The notes beneath the pieces were generated by a model. The model saw only the letters and a list, made by a program, of their open reading frames with translations. It was not told the origin of the DNA and did no database searches. 64,000 nt of DNA from Akebia trifoliata. Lineage: Eukaryota > Streptophyta > Magnoliopsida > Ranunculales > Lardizabalaceae. Location of the stretch: NCBI GenBank assembly GCA_017979445.1, contig CM030704.1, forward strand, positions 9,469,658 through 9,533,657, given 5' to 3'. Of the stretch, positions 46,184 to 57,786 are shown in pieces (the stretch's first letter is position 1; the number at the start of each line of letters is the position of its first letter). A program made the translations under genes and the position numbers.

Positions 46184-47944
46184 GTGGCCAAACGAAAGAA
46201 ATATAAGCAGCTAATAGAGCCTCCGTACTTTTTCAGATCTTCCACCGTCACCACGAGTTCTTTCGAACCGGCACAGCCCACAGTAGCTGAAACGTCAGAG
46301 GTTGATTCCAAAATAGCAGAGCTACTAAAAATGATTGAGAGACAAGAAAAGATGATAAGTTTTATATTAGCCAACGCCGGCATCATACAAGCCTAAACAA
46401 TGCAGCACCATGCGTCGGGGTCAAATCAGGATCTACCCGAGCAACCTCCGCAGGGACCACAGACTATTATGCCTCCAGCAGTTCTAGAATACTAAGGGCC
46501 CTGGTTCTACATTCCACAGAATCGACCACCCCCAGTGGTTATTCCTGATGATGAGTGCAAGTATAGGGTCCCAAAGGCCAAAAGTGCGATAGACGAAAAA
46601 ATGGCACAACAAATTGAGGCTCTACAAGAATAAATGAGGAGGATGAAGGGCCTCAACACTATGAGTGGAACTCGGTTCAAGGACCTTTGTTTCTACCCCC
46701 AATGCTTAATTACCAGCCAAGTTCAAATGTCCAGAATTTGAAAAATACAATGGGGTGGGGTGTCCGCTGTCACATCTAAAGCTGTATTGTGGGTCTATGT
46801 GCCAATACAGCGAGGACGACAAGCTGTTGGTACAATTATTCCAAAGAAACCTAACGGGACCAGCCTTCAAACGGTTTTCAGGATTGGACCATACGTTCAT
46901 CAAGAGTTGGCAGGACTTGGTTGAAATGTTCTGGCACAATTATCGGTTCAACACAGATGTGGTTTTGGATCGAAATGATATGGCTAAGATGACAAGGAAA
47001 CAGAGAGAAATGGTAAAAGAGTATGCCTAAAGATGGCGGGAGTCTGCTTCGCAAGTAAGGCCCGCGATGACTGAACAAGAGATGAACACCACGTTTATCT
47101 CGACACTAGAGCATGCCTTTTATACTCATCTAGTAGGACACATTACATGCACCTTCTCAAATTTGGTACATGTAGCAGATAGGGCCGAGGATGAGATCCA
47201 ACCGGTCTAATATTTGACTTCACAGCCTTAAGTGCAGCAGCAGGTATATCAATACAAAAGAAATCAGTACCTTTTGTTAAAAAGAAAGAGGAAACTCAAG
47301 TCAACAATGTACAACCTAGCCAACCTCTCTTTATTCAGGCATCAGTGCAGAGGCCACCGATACCACAAGTCCCTTGGACGCCAGTGCCTCGAGTTGCTTG
47401 GGTTCCAACACCGCAGAATCCCTTTCGGACAGTTCCTCCGCAAGTACAACCAACACCGCAGTATGGGCAAACTCAACAAGCATGGCCCAACAGGGTAAAT
47501 AGGGTATTCACCAGATTGCCTATGACACTGACATAATTGCTGTCGATCTTGCTTAGAGGAGAGTACCTCACAAAACGACCACCAAATCCAGAGGTTGCAA
47601 AAGGACCAGGGTATAACCCCAGCTTATTTTGTGAATTTCATATGGGTGCACCGGGGCATTCTACAGATCAGCGTTGGCAACTCAAGCACCAGGTGCAAAA
47701 TTTGATAGACAAAAAAGAGCTCATACTGGATGGACCTGCAAACCCCACTAAACAACATAACATCAATCAAAACCCCCTACCTTCCCATAATGGAGGGGGA
47801 AGTGGGCATAGGGTAAATGTCATTCTTGGGGAATCCCATTTTAATCCATCTAGCGAAAGAAACAGAAACACCAACAGTTTACACCATCAATCGGTACACA
47901 ACAAATCCACCTCAAAACTCGTGACCGCCACTCAGACTAGCTGA
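46184..47944 (+). pseudogene. gag: Gag of El-5 (frameshifted)
   Basis: Decayed gag of the Tat type. The readable start is GTG at 46184 (AKRKKYKQ), where an ATG was probably lost. Several stops follow (46394, 46492, 46633). The gag core lies at 46755-47030 (GCPLSHLKLYCGSM, NLTGPAFKRFSGL, YRFNTDVVLDR), with a stop at its end. A proline-rich stretch (47340-47500) follows in shifted frames. The knuckle lies near 47630: C-x2-H-x5-H-x4 with arginine where the final cysteine should be, then QLKHQVQNLIDKKEL. Its H-x5-H spacing differs from the x4 of El-1 and El-2, so this is a separate gag lineage. Confidence 0.8.
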
Positions 47945-48247
47945 CTTCACCATCCATACCACTCACCAAATTCCCAATATTGCTACCCGACCACCCCTCA
48001 TTATACCATATACATCGCCAAGTCATCAAAATACGACTCGACCCCCCCTTAACATCCCTTACACTTCATCCTCACGACCACTACTAGTAATTCCTTACAT
48101 TCCATCAACCCCTCAAGTAGCTCTTCCCATTACCACAATAGCCAAAGCACAACCACCACCCCTTATCCTCAATGTAAAACCCAATCCATCCCCAATAACC
48201 ATATGCTCACCAAAACCATTTCCATCCAACTCTAACCAAACAGTCCA
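47945..48247 (+). other. Proline-rich linker remnant of El-5
   Basis: C- and A-rich sequence (CCATCAACCCCTCAAG, CCAATCCATCCCC) that would encode a Pro/Thr/Ser-rich linker between nucleocapsid and protease. Frame lost. Confidence 0.5.
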
Positions 48248-49388
48248 TTGAAGCTACGAAACCACTATCACTACATCAACAGGGGTCGAGACAATGAAAG
48301 AAGTGATGGTGGCCGATATTGGCCACATGACAAAAGCAGGGAGGTGTCAGAGGGTACTGAAAAAAGGGATAAGCATCAGGGAGGAGGCAAAAGAAACAGC
48401 AAAGGGGACGGAGGTCGAGAAGACAAAAAAGGAAAAGGGGAAGGACAAGATGAAAAGGCAAAATGGACAAATAAGGAGGCTGTAGACTTCATTAAGCTCA
48501 TTCGTAAGAGTGAGCATAATATAGTGGAACAATTGAACAAGCAGCCAGCTCAGATCAGCATTCTGGATTTGTTACAGAAATCAGAGGAACACCAAGAAGC
48601 ATTGTTGAGAATTCTGAGAAAGTCACATGTACCTTCAACTACCTCACCAATGCAGTTGGAACGGACAATAGGACAGATCATGGCCCCCAATCCCATCATC
48701 TTCACAGAAAGTGAGTTTGTGACAGAGGGGCGGGGCCACATCGAGCCACTGAATATCATGGTCATGTGCAAATGATGATGGTTGCCAGGGTATTAATCGA
48801 TAATGGCTCAGCTCTCAATGTTTGTCTTCTCAAAACGTTTCGCAAGCTCAACACCGACTGGTTACATGTCAAACCCAACAACAAGGTCGTCCGAGGTTTT
48901 GATATTTCAAGAAGGGATTCTTTGGGAGAAGTGGATATACCTATCACAATAGGCCCCTGTACGTTCGAAGTAACATTCGAAGTCATGGAGATACCAATGA
49001 CATTCAACTTATTACTAGGTAGACCTTGGATCCATATTGTCGGGGCAGTCCTTCCTCTTTGCACCAAAGAATCAAATTTATCATGGTGCAGAGGATGATA
49101 TCGGTCTTAGCAAGAAATCTCATCCCAGCTGGGAGAGTTCCAGACGTGCCATTTATTGACATAGAGATGACGAAGGATAAAGCACTCTACCACTCCTATC
49201 AATTCGCTGCAATTAATCATGTTGAAAAGGGGAAAGAAAAGGAAATAGTAGAGTTATCAAGGGCAAATCTGATGATTGGCCGGGTTTTGAAAAAAATAGT
49301 TTACCGACCCAGGCAAGGCTTAGGACCGGGAGGAAAAGGGAAAGCTACACCAGTTGAAATAATGAAACATACTCCTTATTTTGGTTAG
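48248..49388 (+). pseudogene. pro: Protease region of El-5
   Basis: Three frames together cover the protease and its flanks. 48248-48775: a charged stretch, then KWTNKEAVDFIKLIRKSEHN and VEQLNKQPAQISILDLL, which precede protease in Tat elements. A frameshift near 48770 leads to 48766-49098, with the active-site motif VLIDNGSALNV (D-N-G-S instead of the usual D-T/S-G) and the LLGRPWIH motif that ends Tat aspartic proteases. A second shift leads to 49026-49388, ending in a glycine-rich YRPRQGLGPGGKGK segment that resembles a G-patch. In an intact element it would cleave Gag-Pol. Confidence 0.8.
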
Positions 49389-50458
49389 GGATTCAGGCCC
49401 ACGAAAAAAGATATTATGGAAACGAACGACAAAAAAAGGGAACTCCGATTAGCCAGAAAGCAAAATCATGAGCCTAATGTCTGGAATCTGGCCAGGATTC
49501 CTCATATCAGTGTCAGTTTCCTGAAATGACAAGTCAGACCCGATAGTCTTTCAGAACCACTGTCAACAAAGCTAGTCAGAAAGAAGAAAACAGTGAGTTT
49601 CAAACCCTACCACAGTCAAGGAGACTCAATTGTTGAGTCCGAACCATTTCTCGTGGAGGGCATTGATGTTCTATTCAATGAGGATTCCAATGAAAGTCCA
49701 CCAGAAATAATGGGAGAACCTGCAAAAGTGGAACTCACTACAAGCAAAGAAAATGAATCACCTTTCCCCATCGGCATCGACTGGGCATCAGTCGTCATTC
49801 CACTCAACTTAGGAGGACCTAAGCTCGATCCTAACAACTACCAATTAGAGATCATGGTCGTCTTCGAACCACCGACCAAACTACCCAACAAATCACTTTC
49901 TCATCTCATGTGCCCCCTTAGAGAAGGGGAAACCTTGAACAATTGGGAAGAATTTTCTCTAATCCTCAAGGCTACTAAGGCCTCTAAAAAAAATGTCGTT
50001 AGGCAAAATTAGTTTGCCCAAGGATCATAATGAGTCATCGTCCTCGGGTAAAGACTGTTTTGAGGGCTTCTTATCTTTACTAATGCATGATTGCTCTTTT
50101 TATTTCAGATGTCCAGAGAATAGCGCTCAAAAACCAAAAAAATCATAAAAATTTCAAAAATCAAAAAAATCAAAAAGTCTGCAAAAAATTAAAAAATCAA
50201 AAAGCTTTCAAAATCTCAAAAAAATAGATATCTTTCAAAAATTAAAAAAAGAATTCTCTCAAAATTTAAGGGATTTGTCTCAATCGAATGGACCTTTAGA
50301 CAGAACAGAATATGAAAGGGATGAATATGACTTTGATCTCGAACTCGACTTTAATCTCATGGGAATCGAGGAAGAGTCTGAGGACGAAGTGGAATATCCT
50401 CCTAAAGAAATCAAAGACCTTCTAGAACGACATGAAAAAGGTGTTTAGCCAAACATTG
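49389..50458 (+). other. El-5 protease-RT spacer with intron-like 3' end
   Basis: This includes an open frame 49593-50012 (139 codons, acidic, no domain), then intron-like signals: TACTAAT (50078-50084), a pyrimidine-rich tract and TTTATTTCAG ending at 50108. Ogre elements have an intron between protease and RT, so this is a plausible acceptor; I could not identify the donor. 50110-50260 is an A-rich degenerate repeat (CAAAAATCAAAAAAATC). Confidence 0.5.
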
Positions 50459-51424
50459 AGGATACAGACTCGGTTAATCTCGGCACTGAAGATGACCCAC
50501 GTGTTGTAAAAATCGGAGCCTTGTTAACCCCTCAACAGAAAGAAGAAATGATTAAACTACTGCATAACTATCAAGACATCTTCGCTTGGTCCTATAGTGA
50601 TATGCCTAGCTTAGACACAAATCTCATTGTTCATAAGCTACCGATCCTCCTGAGAGCAAGTCGATTAAACAAAAGTTGAGAAGACTCAAGCCAGAATGGA
50701 CATTAAAAGTCAAAGACGTAGTGATGAAACAATTTCAAGCAGGATTTCTCGTAGTCTCCACGTACCCCGAATGGCTAGCCAATGTTGTTCCGGTACCAAA
50801 GAAGGATGGAAAAGTACAAATGTCTGTCGATTATCAGGATTTGAATAAAACCAGTCCTAAAGATGATTTTCCACTACCCCACATCGACACTCTAGTTGAT
50901 AGCACAACAGGGCATGGTATGTTCTCATTCATGGATGGTTTATTAGGCTACAATCAGATAAAAATGATAGAAGAAGACCAAGAAAAGACGACATTCATCA
51001 CACCCTAGGGTATTTTTCATTACAAAGTCATGCCATTCGGACTCAAGAACGTTGGGGCAACCTATCAACGTGCAATGAGGACTTTATTCCACGATATCAT
51101 ACACAAAGAAATTGAGGTTTATATGGATGATATGATCGCAAAGTCTAACTTGGAGGAAAATCATTTGATAAACTTGAGAAAGTTATTCGATCGACTAAGG
51201 AAGTACAATCTAAGGCTCAACCCGACAAAATGCGTCTTTGGGGCAACGTCAGGCAAATTGTTAGGCTTTATCGTCAGTAGAAGAGGCATCGAAATAGATC
51301 CAACAAAGACCAAGTACATTCTTGAGATTAAATCACTAATGTCAGAAAGGGACGTCAGAGCATTTTTGGGTAGAATACAGTATATCAGCAGATTCATTCC
51401 GCAACTCACGCTTATCTGCGAACC
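50459..51424 (+). pseudogene. pol: Reverse transcriptase of El-5, truncated
   Basis: The N-terminal RT segments LTPQQKEEMIKLLHNYQDIF and WSYSDMPSLD precede a frameshift near 50640. Then 50676-51008 carries AGFLVVSTYPEWLANVVPVP, KKDGKVQMSVDYQDLN and DGLLGYNQI; a TAG at 51006-51008 stands where Trp (TGG) is expected. 51030 onward has MPFGLKNVGATYQRAM and the catalytic YMDD at 51120-51131, then GFIVSRRGIEIDPTK and FLGRIQYISRFIPQ. The RT breaks off after LICEP at about 51424 and runs directly into LTR sequence. RNase H and integrase are missing. Confidence 0.9.
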
Positions 51425-51968
51425 AAGAAGGTCAAAGAGATTCATCAAGAAAAGGCAAAGAAAGTCAACAAATGAGCAAGGTGGGTTTGGACAAAAGAAC
51501 ACCCCCTTCAACTCCCCTCTTCTGCTTATCCTTTTCTACACACCTTCACACACACCACCATAGTTTGAACTATCAAAGGGCCCATTTTTCAATAGGGGTG
51601 CCCTCAATGGGTTGAACCAACATCAAAGCCCCTCATACTTGAGGGCACATATCGGATTTTCCGATTCTTTATCTTATTTTATTTTTATTTTCAAAAATGG
51701 ACCGAGTTTGAGGTTACCACCAACGGTGGATGGAGTAGGGTGCCTAACACCTTCCATACTCCATTAAATGGACCCCCTTACCTTGAATCAAAAGTTGGAT
51801 TAAATGAGTCATATCTGTACAAGAGTCATCAAATGTTAAAAACATGATTTTTTCAAAAAAATGCAATCCGGGTGACCATTCACACCCATTTCAAATATGA
51901 ATGGTGGTGACTCCAAACCCCCAAAAATTGGTTGATATATTCAAAATTGAATAAATCACGTGTCCACA
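51425..51968 (+). mobile_element. El-5 3' LTR, truncated
   Basis: 544 bp matching 38459-39003 of the 5' LTR, starting AAGAAGGTCAAAGAG and ending GTGTCCACA. The open frame of RT continues 40-odd meaningless codons into it. The junction with RT at 51424/51425 marks one large deletion. Confidence 0.9.
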
Positions 51969-53435
51969 AAACCTAAGTTATAAAAAAATAAGAAATATGT
52001 ATACCTTTCCGAAGATAATGGTCTTGTTCCCTCAGATCTGATAGAGCAACTCCTTGTACAATACTCCTTGCTTCGTTCTATCTCCGGATCTGGTTTTTAA
52101 TCTTCGAGGTAAAGTATCTCTTTCTTAGATCTGAATTCTTCAAAAAAAATTTGTGGATTTCTAGGTATTTTTGAAGGGCTTCTAGGTATTTTTTGAGCTA
52201 AAGTTGAAGTATGGAGTTAGGTAAGGAGTTGGGACTTCAAAATTAGGATTTATGGGGGGCTAGGGAAGTTTTTTGACCTAGTTCTCTTAGGATTTATTTT
52301 TGGATACGAAAATAAGTTGTAGGGACCCCTATTTATAGATTTTTTAAGTTTCTTTTAGAGAGAGTCATTATTTATATATAATTGTTTTAAATAGAGTTAT
52401 TGTTTAGTTAGAATTCTATTAAAGAGAGTTATTATTTAATTAGAATTCTATTAAATAGAGTTATTATTTAATTAGAATTCTATTAGGATTTTGACTTTTA
52501 GTCTCATTTTATTGACTTTAAGATTTTGACTTTAGTCTTGCTTGGTTGACTTTAATATCTTGACTTTAGTCTTACTTGATTGACTTTAAGATCTTGACTT
52601 TAGTCTTACTTGATTGACTTTAAGATTGACTTTACTCTTACTTGATTGACTTTAATTTTTTGGAGAACCCCCCTTTATCATATCTTTAATTCTTTGGGCC
52701 CCCAGATGGAGGGGTCCTTTAATAAAATATCTAAGCTACCGTCAACAATTTTGCCTAAGAGCCTGATTGATCGATTTTTTTGGTTTAAAAATTTAAATTA
52801 ATTTTATTAATATTTCACTTTACATTATTTAATATTTTATTTATTAATTTTAAAATTTTAAAATTTTTTTAATTAGAAAATTACCGTTTTACCCTTAAAG
52901 AGAACTTTCGCGTTTCAAGTTGATTTTTGATGTTCCAAGATTTTTTAGAATTATTTCGTAAGGAATTCAATGTGAATATTTGTTTGTGTCATTTATGAAA
53001 TTTTTTGTGCGGAATGATCGTGAACTTTATGAGGGGCATTTTTGTAATTTTATCAAATTTTGTGAAAATTGGTGAAATGATTTATTTGGTTTTGATTAGT
53101 TGTTTTATGTGTTTGAAAGGGTTTTCCTAAGAGTAATGTAGGCTCTAGGGTGCTTTGAGGTTAGGGGTATTTTGGTAATTTGATCATTTTTTAGTAATTT
53201 TTATCGTGAATCTTCTTTTTGTTTGAAAAATGATGATTTCTATGTTTTTGGGGTTATATTTTCCTAGCGTAGCGTGGTTTCTACATTTTTGTTAGTTCAA
53301 GATATCTCATCCGGATTTCTAAAACATATCTGGTAACAAAATAAAGCATTGGAATAAACATCCATCATTTGGGAACCGTTGCAATCGGGTTGACGAGTTG
53401 ATTAATCAGGCAAATATCAAAATGGGGTGTCTACA
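51969..53435 (-). mobile_element. El-4 5' LTR, U3-side fragment
   Basis: This continues 36966-37210. The joined LTR is about 1.71 kb, the family length. The TATA box (minus) is at 52330-52337. It ends ...GGGGTGTCTACA at 53435; the next bases CCCTT would be the TSD of El-4, whose other end is outside the window. Confidence 0.9.
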
Positions 53436-53817
53436 CCCTTATTTTTAATCACAAAGCTACAAGCAACATATGATTTTGACCTTGAACAAGCAACGAGCAA
53501 CATTTGGTTTTAAGAATGAGTTTTATCTTCTATCATCCCTTACAAAGTAAGTGTTAAATGATTTTTATTTTCTAACTTTTTCATGTTTTTATTTTTAATG
53601 TGTTATGCGTGACGCTTTGTTTAATATTTATTTTTCTTAGTTTTAAGTTTTAACTATTTTAATTTTATTATTGAAAATAGTAAGTATAAGAACTGAGAAT
53701 CGATCCTAACTAAGGTTGGTTTGGATTGGTTCGGTACCAAATTTTTAGAACCGATCATGTTTGGTTCTGTTCCAATTTTGCCAAAATCCGAATCATGTGC
53801 ACCCCTAGTATGTATGT
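53436..53817. other. Unclassified AT-rich spacer
   Basis: This is the target DNA into which El-4 inserted. No gene is seen. The end, about 53710-53810, has GGTTTGGATTGGTTCGG...GTGCACCCCTAG, which resembles one terminus of common plant hAT-type MITEs; the other terminus is not seen. Confidence 0.4.
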
Positions 53818-55165
53818 GAACTTGCATCGATCACGTGGTTTGTTATTCTCGTTGAGATGACTTTGAGAAGACGATCGGTTCAACACGATGTTCACTAGAA
53901 AATGTATATGAATTGAAGAAGTTAGTTGGTTCGCTCTTACAATCAAAATTGCTTCAAAAATATTAAATCATGTAATACGAAAGATAGTTTTAGCTCCAAT
54001 CCTATCTATGATGAATACGATGACGAAATTGAGGAAGATGAATTTGTTTACAAATATGTAAAGGAGGCTCTAGCACCACGACAAGCTTGTTTTCATCCAA
54101 ATCCTAATCTAATGATGGTTCGTTTTGCAACAATGTCTTTCAAAACATGCACAAAGGGCAGAGAATTAGTTTGCGGTATGGTGATCGACAGTAAAAGCTT
54201 AGGGAACATCCTTTCAATTAATTTTTTTTCTCAAATTACAAATATGTGCTCAAATTCGTTGACATCTTTTCACACACTCTCGGTTCGAGAAACGTAAAGG
54301 TGATGTTGAGCTTAAATTCAACAAGTGTTCCAATCTTCCTAGACTTGCAAAGTTCATCGATTGTGTTTCGATTTTGCTTTGGTAGATCGTAAGGAGATAT
54401 ATTTTAGTTATGTCTTAACTATGGTCAAAATCCTATTAGAAGAGTTCAGTGATGTGTATCTCGAAGAACTAAGACCCGGATGTCGTCTAAATTGTTGTCC
54501 AACTATTGAGTACAACAAGTTGATCTTAAAGTCAATTGGATCATATGCTTCAAACAGCAACATCTAGAACTTGAGGATGAGGTCTTTCAGCCAGTGGAAA
54601 TGATGCAAAATTGTGGGTCCGCAAACATGGACGAGCGACGGAGTCAGAATAATCCCAATAGACCTATTCTTTAATGGAAATGTCGAGATCTTCAAGATCC
54701 ATAGAGATTTATGGACTTTTTTTTTTGGGCTTGATTCATTCATTTACTCTAGTTTTTTTGAAGTGTTTGTTATTTTAATAAAATTTTGTTTTGTTAATAA
54801 CTTTAATTATAAAAGTCAAAGTCATGCAGCATTGATTCCATCTTACTTCTAGAGTTGAGTAGTATATATTTCCATGCTTAAATGGTTTTTACTATTTTTA
54901 GAAGTTTTTATTTTTATTTTTTTTGCCATTTTTGTGGTTTTCTAGGAATTAGAATAATTTTTATAAATAATTTTGTAACTCTATTATGGGAGATGAATTT
55001 TGAAATTAATAAAATTTATATTTTTAAAGAGTTCTATTTTTCTTTTTCAATTTCTTAATATTCATGGAGAATCAAAAAGCTTTTGATGTCCAATTGTTCG
55101 ATATTCTTTTAAGAATCAATGAAATAATTGGAAGATTGTTCTTCATCCTGGATCAGTTTCTTTGA
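53818..55165 (+). repeat. 1.34-kb tandem unit T1 (Ty3-type relic)
   Basis: First of three head-to-tail units starting GAACTTGCATCGATCACG. It contains remnants of a Ty3/gypsy polyprotein: an acidic PIYDEYDDEIEEDE segment, a protease-like VIDSKSLGNILSI (frame 53926-54297), and a spacer-RT N-terminal like LLEEFSDVYLEELRP (54361-54567). A C-terminal tail and AT-rich 3' part with a TATAAATA-like box near 54962 follow. Large pieces of gag and all of RT/IN are missing. Confidence 0.75.
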
Positions 55166-55642
55166 GAACTTTCGTTGATCACGTAGTTTGTTATTCTCGT
55201 CAAGATGACTTCGAGAAGACGATCGGTTTAACAGGATGTTACACTAGAAGATGTATACGAATTCAATAAGCCAATTAGTTTGCTCTTTACAGTCAAAACT
55301 GACTTTAAAAATAGTAAATCAAGTAATGCGGAAGGTATTTTTCACTCTAAACCTACTTATGATGAATAAGATGATGAAATTGTGGAAAAGGAAGTTGTTT
55401 ACAAATATGTGGAGGAGGTTCTAGCGCCACGACAAGTTTATTTACATCCTAATCTTATGATCGTTCACTTTGCAACAATGTTTTTCAAAACATGGACTAA
55501 GGGAAGAGAATTAGTTTGCGATATGGTGATCGACGGTGAAAATTTAAGGAACGTCCTTTCAATTAAATTTTTTTCTTCAAATTACAAATAAGTGCTGAAA
55601 TTCGTCGATATCTTCACATTCTCTTGGTTCGAGAAAGGTAAA
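55166..55642 (+). repeat. 1.34-kb tandem unit T2, left part
   Basis: The 5' third of the second unit, starting 1348 bp after T1. It carries the same acidic and protease-like segments (frame 55382-55591, VIDGENLRNVLSIKFF). Split by S5 after GTAAA (55638-55642). Confidence 0.8.
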
Positions 55643-57743
55643 TGTAATACCTCGAATTTTCAACTCGTATCTCGAAGAAAACAAATAGTGATATTTTCAA
55701 GAAAATTCCGGAATAGGGTCTTAGAGTAATATACTCGGATATTGTTTTATTCATTTTCAAGAAAAATCAACTTCGTTATTAGATTCAAAATGATCGAAAT
55801 ATATACGTTAGCCTATAAGCAAGTTCGAATTCGAGTTCGGATGGAAAAGTTATAGAATCATCGAATTTCGTGTTGAATGGGACCCAAAATAGTGAAATTT
55901 TGTTAGAGCGAGAATCAAGAAAATTCAACGTCACCAATAAGTCCATAGCGAAAAATTATTTGAAATTGGATATTCATTTGCCACATTTCGAGTCCGAATA
56001 ATCAAGTTACGGTCGAACTAGAAACGATGAGAAGAAAATTACGAATATACCCTCCTCACTTTCTATTTAAAAGAAAATTTGTTTTCTTTTATTCCTATAT
56101 CTTCTTCTCCATAAAACCAAACGATAGCCACTCTCAACCCAAGGGTTTCAACCCATTCCCATCAAGTTCTAGCATGAACGAAGTCGAGTTGAACCTTGAC
56201 GAAGAATGCAAAGTTGTTGGCCTCAACGAGAGCTACAACTTCACAATCCTTGCTTGCCCATTCTTGTTCATTTTCTCTATCCTCCATCAATAACCATCCG
56301 TGTAGTTCGAAGGAAACTCTACAACTTCCACCCAAAGGCATCATCGAGTAGCAGTTAGAGCTACCCTTCATTCTAGAAGCGAAGGAGAGTGCCGTCGTCG
56401 AATGCCTTGCAAACCCTCACCCATTTTGCATCAAAGTTAGGCAACCTCGACTCTCATGCCATCCAACCTTGATTTGTAGTGCTAGCTCATCACCCTTGGC
56501 GTCCATTACTGTAAAGGACTTTCAATTCCTATTGGTAACTTTAGATTTCTGAAATTTGCATTTAGGAATTTTTGTTAAAAATGTGTTATAGTTGTAAATT
56601 GTAGAAAGTTTTGGTTTAATTTTAAAATTCATGGTAGAAGTAATCATTTTGATGTGTTTTATCAAGTTCTAACAACAAACTCGTGGGTGGGTCGAATGAT
56701 TTGAAGAGTGGAAGAAAAATCTGAAAAATGGATCGAAAACTTGAAAGTTCGAGTGAGGATTCAGTGCTATCGGCGGGAAGGGTCGGTGCCACCGGCACCT
56801 GCCGAATGCATTCTGTCGGTTCCACCGACAGAATCAGGGTTTTGCCATCGATGAACCCAAAGCTCGCATAAAATTTTATGCTGTCCGACATAAACAATTC
56901 TCATCAGAACTGACTTCTGACTTTTGCCTTGACCTCCCCATTGCCTATACTTGATTTCTCACCCTTCAATTCATTTACTTTCCATTTACTTTAAGTAAAT
57001 GTTCTCTTTAATTTTTACTTTCCATTTACTTTAAGTTTTTTAATGAAATTAAGGTTTTACCCCATTTCGGAACAATGGGAATGGTTTCAAGATTCAAATC
57101 TCAAAGGATCAAAATCCGAATTTTAGTTTCAAGAACAAAACGTAAATTTCGACATGTTCGATAAATTTTCAAAAGTTAATATCTTTCGCGTTATTTTGAA
57201 TTAGAATATAAAAACTATATGGTGTCGAATCTCGTGCTCAAGGCTTTCATTTTCAAAAATCCATTTTCAATTTTTAGAACTTTGAAAAAATTGAGTTTCT
57301 GACACTTAGTCAAATGTTCACCAGCTTTTACTATTTTGGCCAGTTTAGGTACCATGCATCACGAGACCTCATTTTGAATAAAGCTTGATGGTTTTCGATA
57401 GAAAGACCAAAAATGACTTTGAAAGATTTAAAATGAATGGTTTGATTAGAAAATACGAAAAATGAGAATGTCAAGAGAATGAGAAAGGGATGAATCGATA
57501 AAATGTCAGAGTCACACTCGAGGGGTGATGTTTTGCATCTTACGTTGTATGTTGTATGTAGGTTGGTGAAAGGATATCCAGGTTATTAATTAAAGAGTTG
57601 CATGTTTATTTAAGATTATGTTAGCGCATGCGCTGAGTACTGTTATTGATTTTTAGGTCGAGGGGGTCACAGTTGCATGGTAGGAACTGGATATCCATTC
57701 TCAACCCTATTCTGTTAATTTTTTTTTTGTTTTAAATGAAAAG

Positions 57744-57786
<43 letters not shown>

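Larger units (their letters stand above)
37211..51968 (+). mobile_element. El-5: degenerate Ogre-like Tat element
   Basis: Plus-strand element inserted in the El-4 LTR. Flanks AGACC (37206-37210) and AAACC (51969-51973) are a one-mismatch TSD. It has a 5' LTR (37211-39003), degenerate PBS, leader with two solo-LTR insertions, ORF1-like relic, 53-bp tandem array, gag, protease and RT relics, then a 3' LTR fragment (51425-51968). RNase H, integrase, 3' UTR, PPT and the first 70 percent of the 3' LTR are gone. An extra ORF upstream of gag is the hallmark of Ogre-type Tat elements. Multiple stops and frameshifts make it inactive. Confidence 0.88.

Noticed and set aside
53690..53810. hAT-type MITE
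   Set aside because: Only one terminus-like sequence (GTGCACCCCTAG) is seen; no opposite terminus or target duplication was found.
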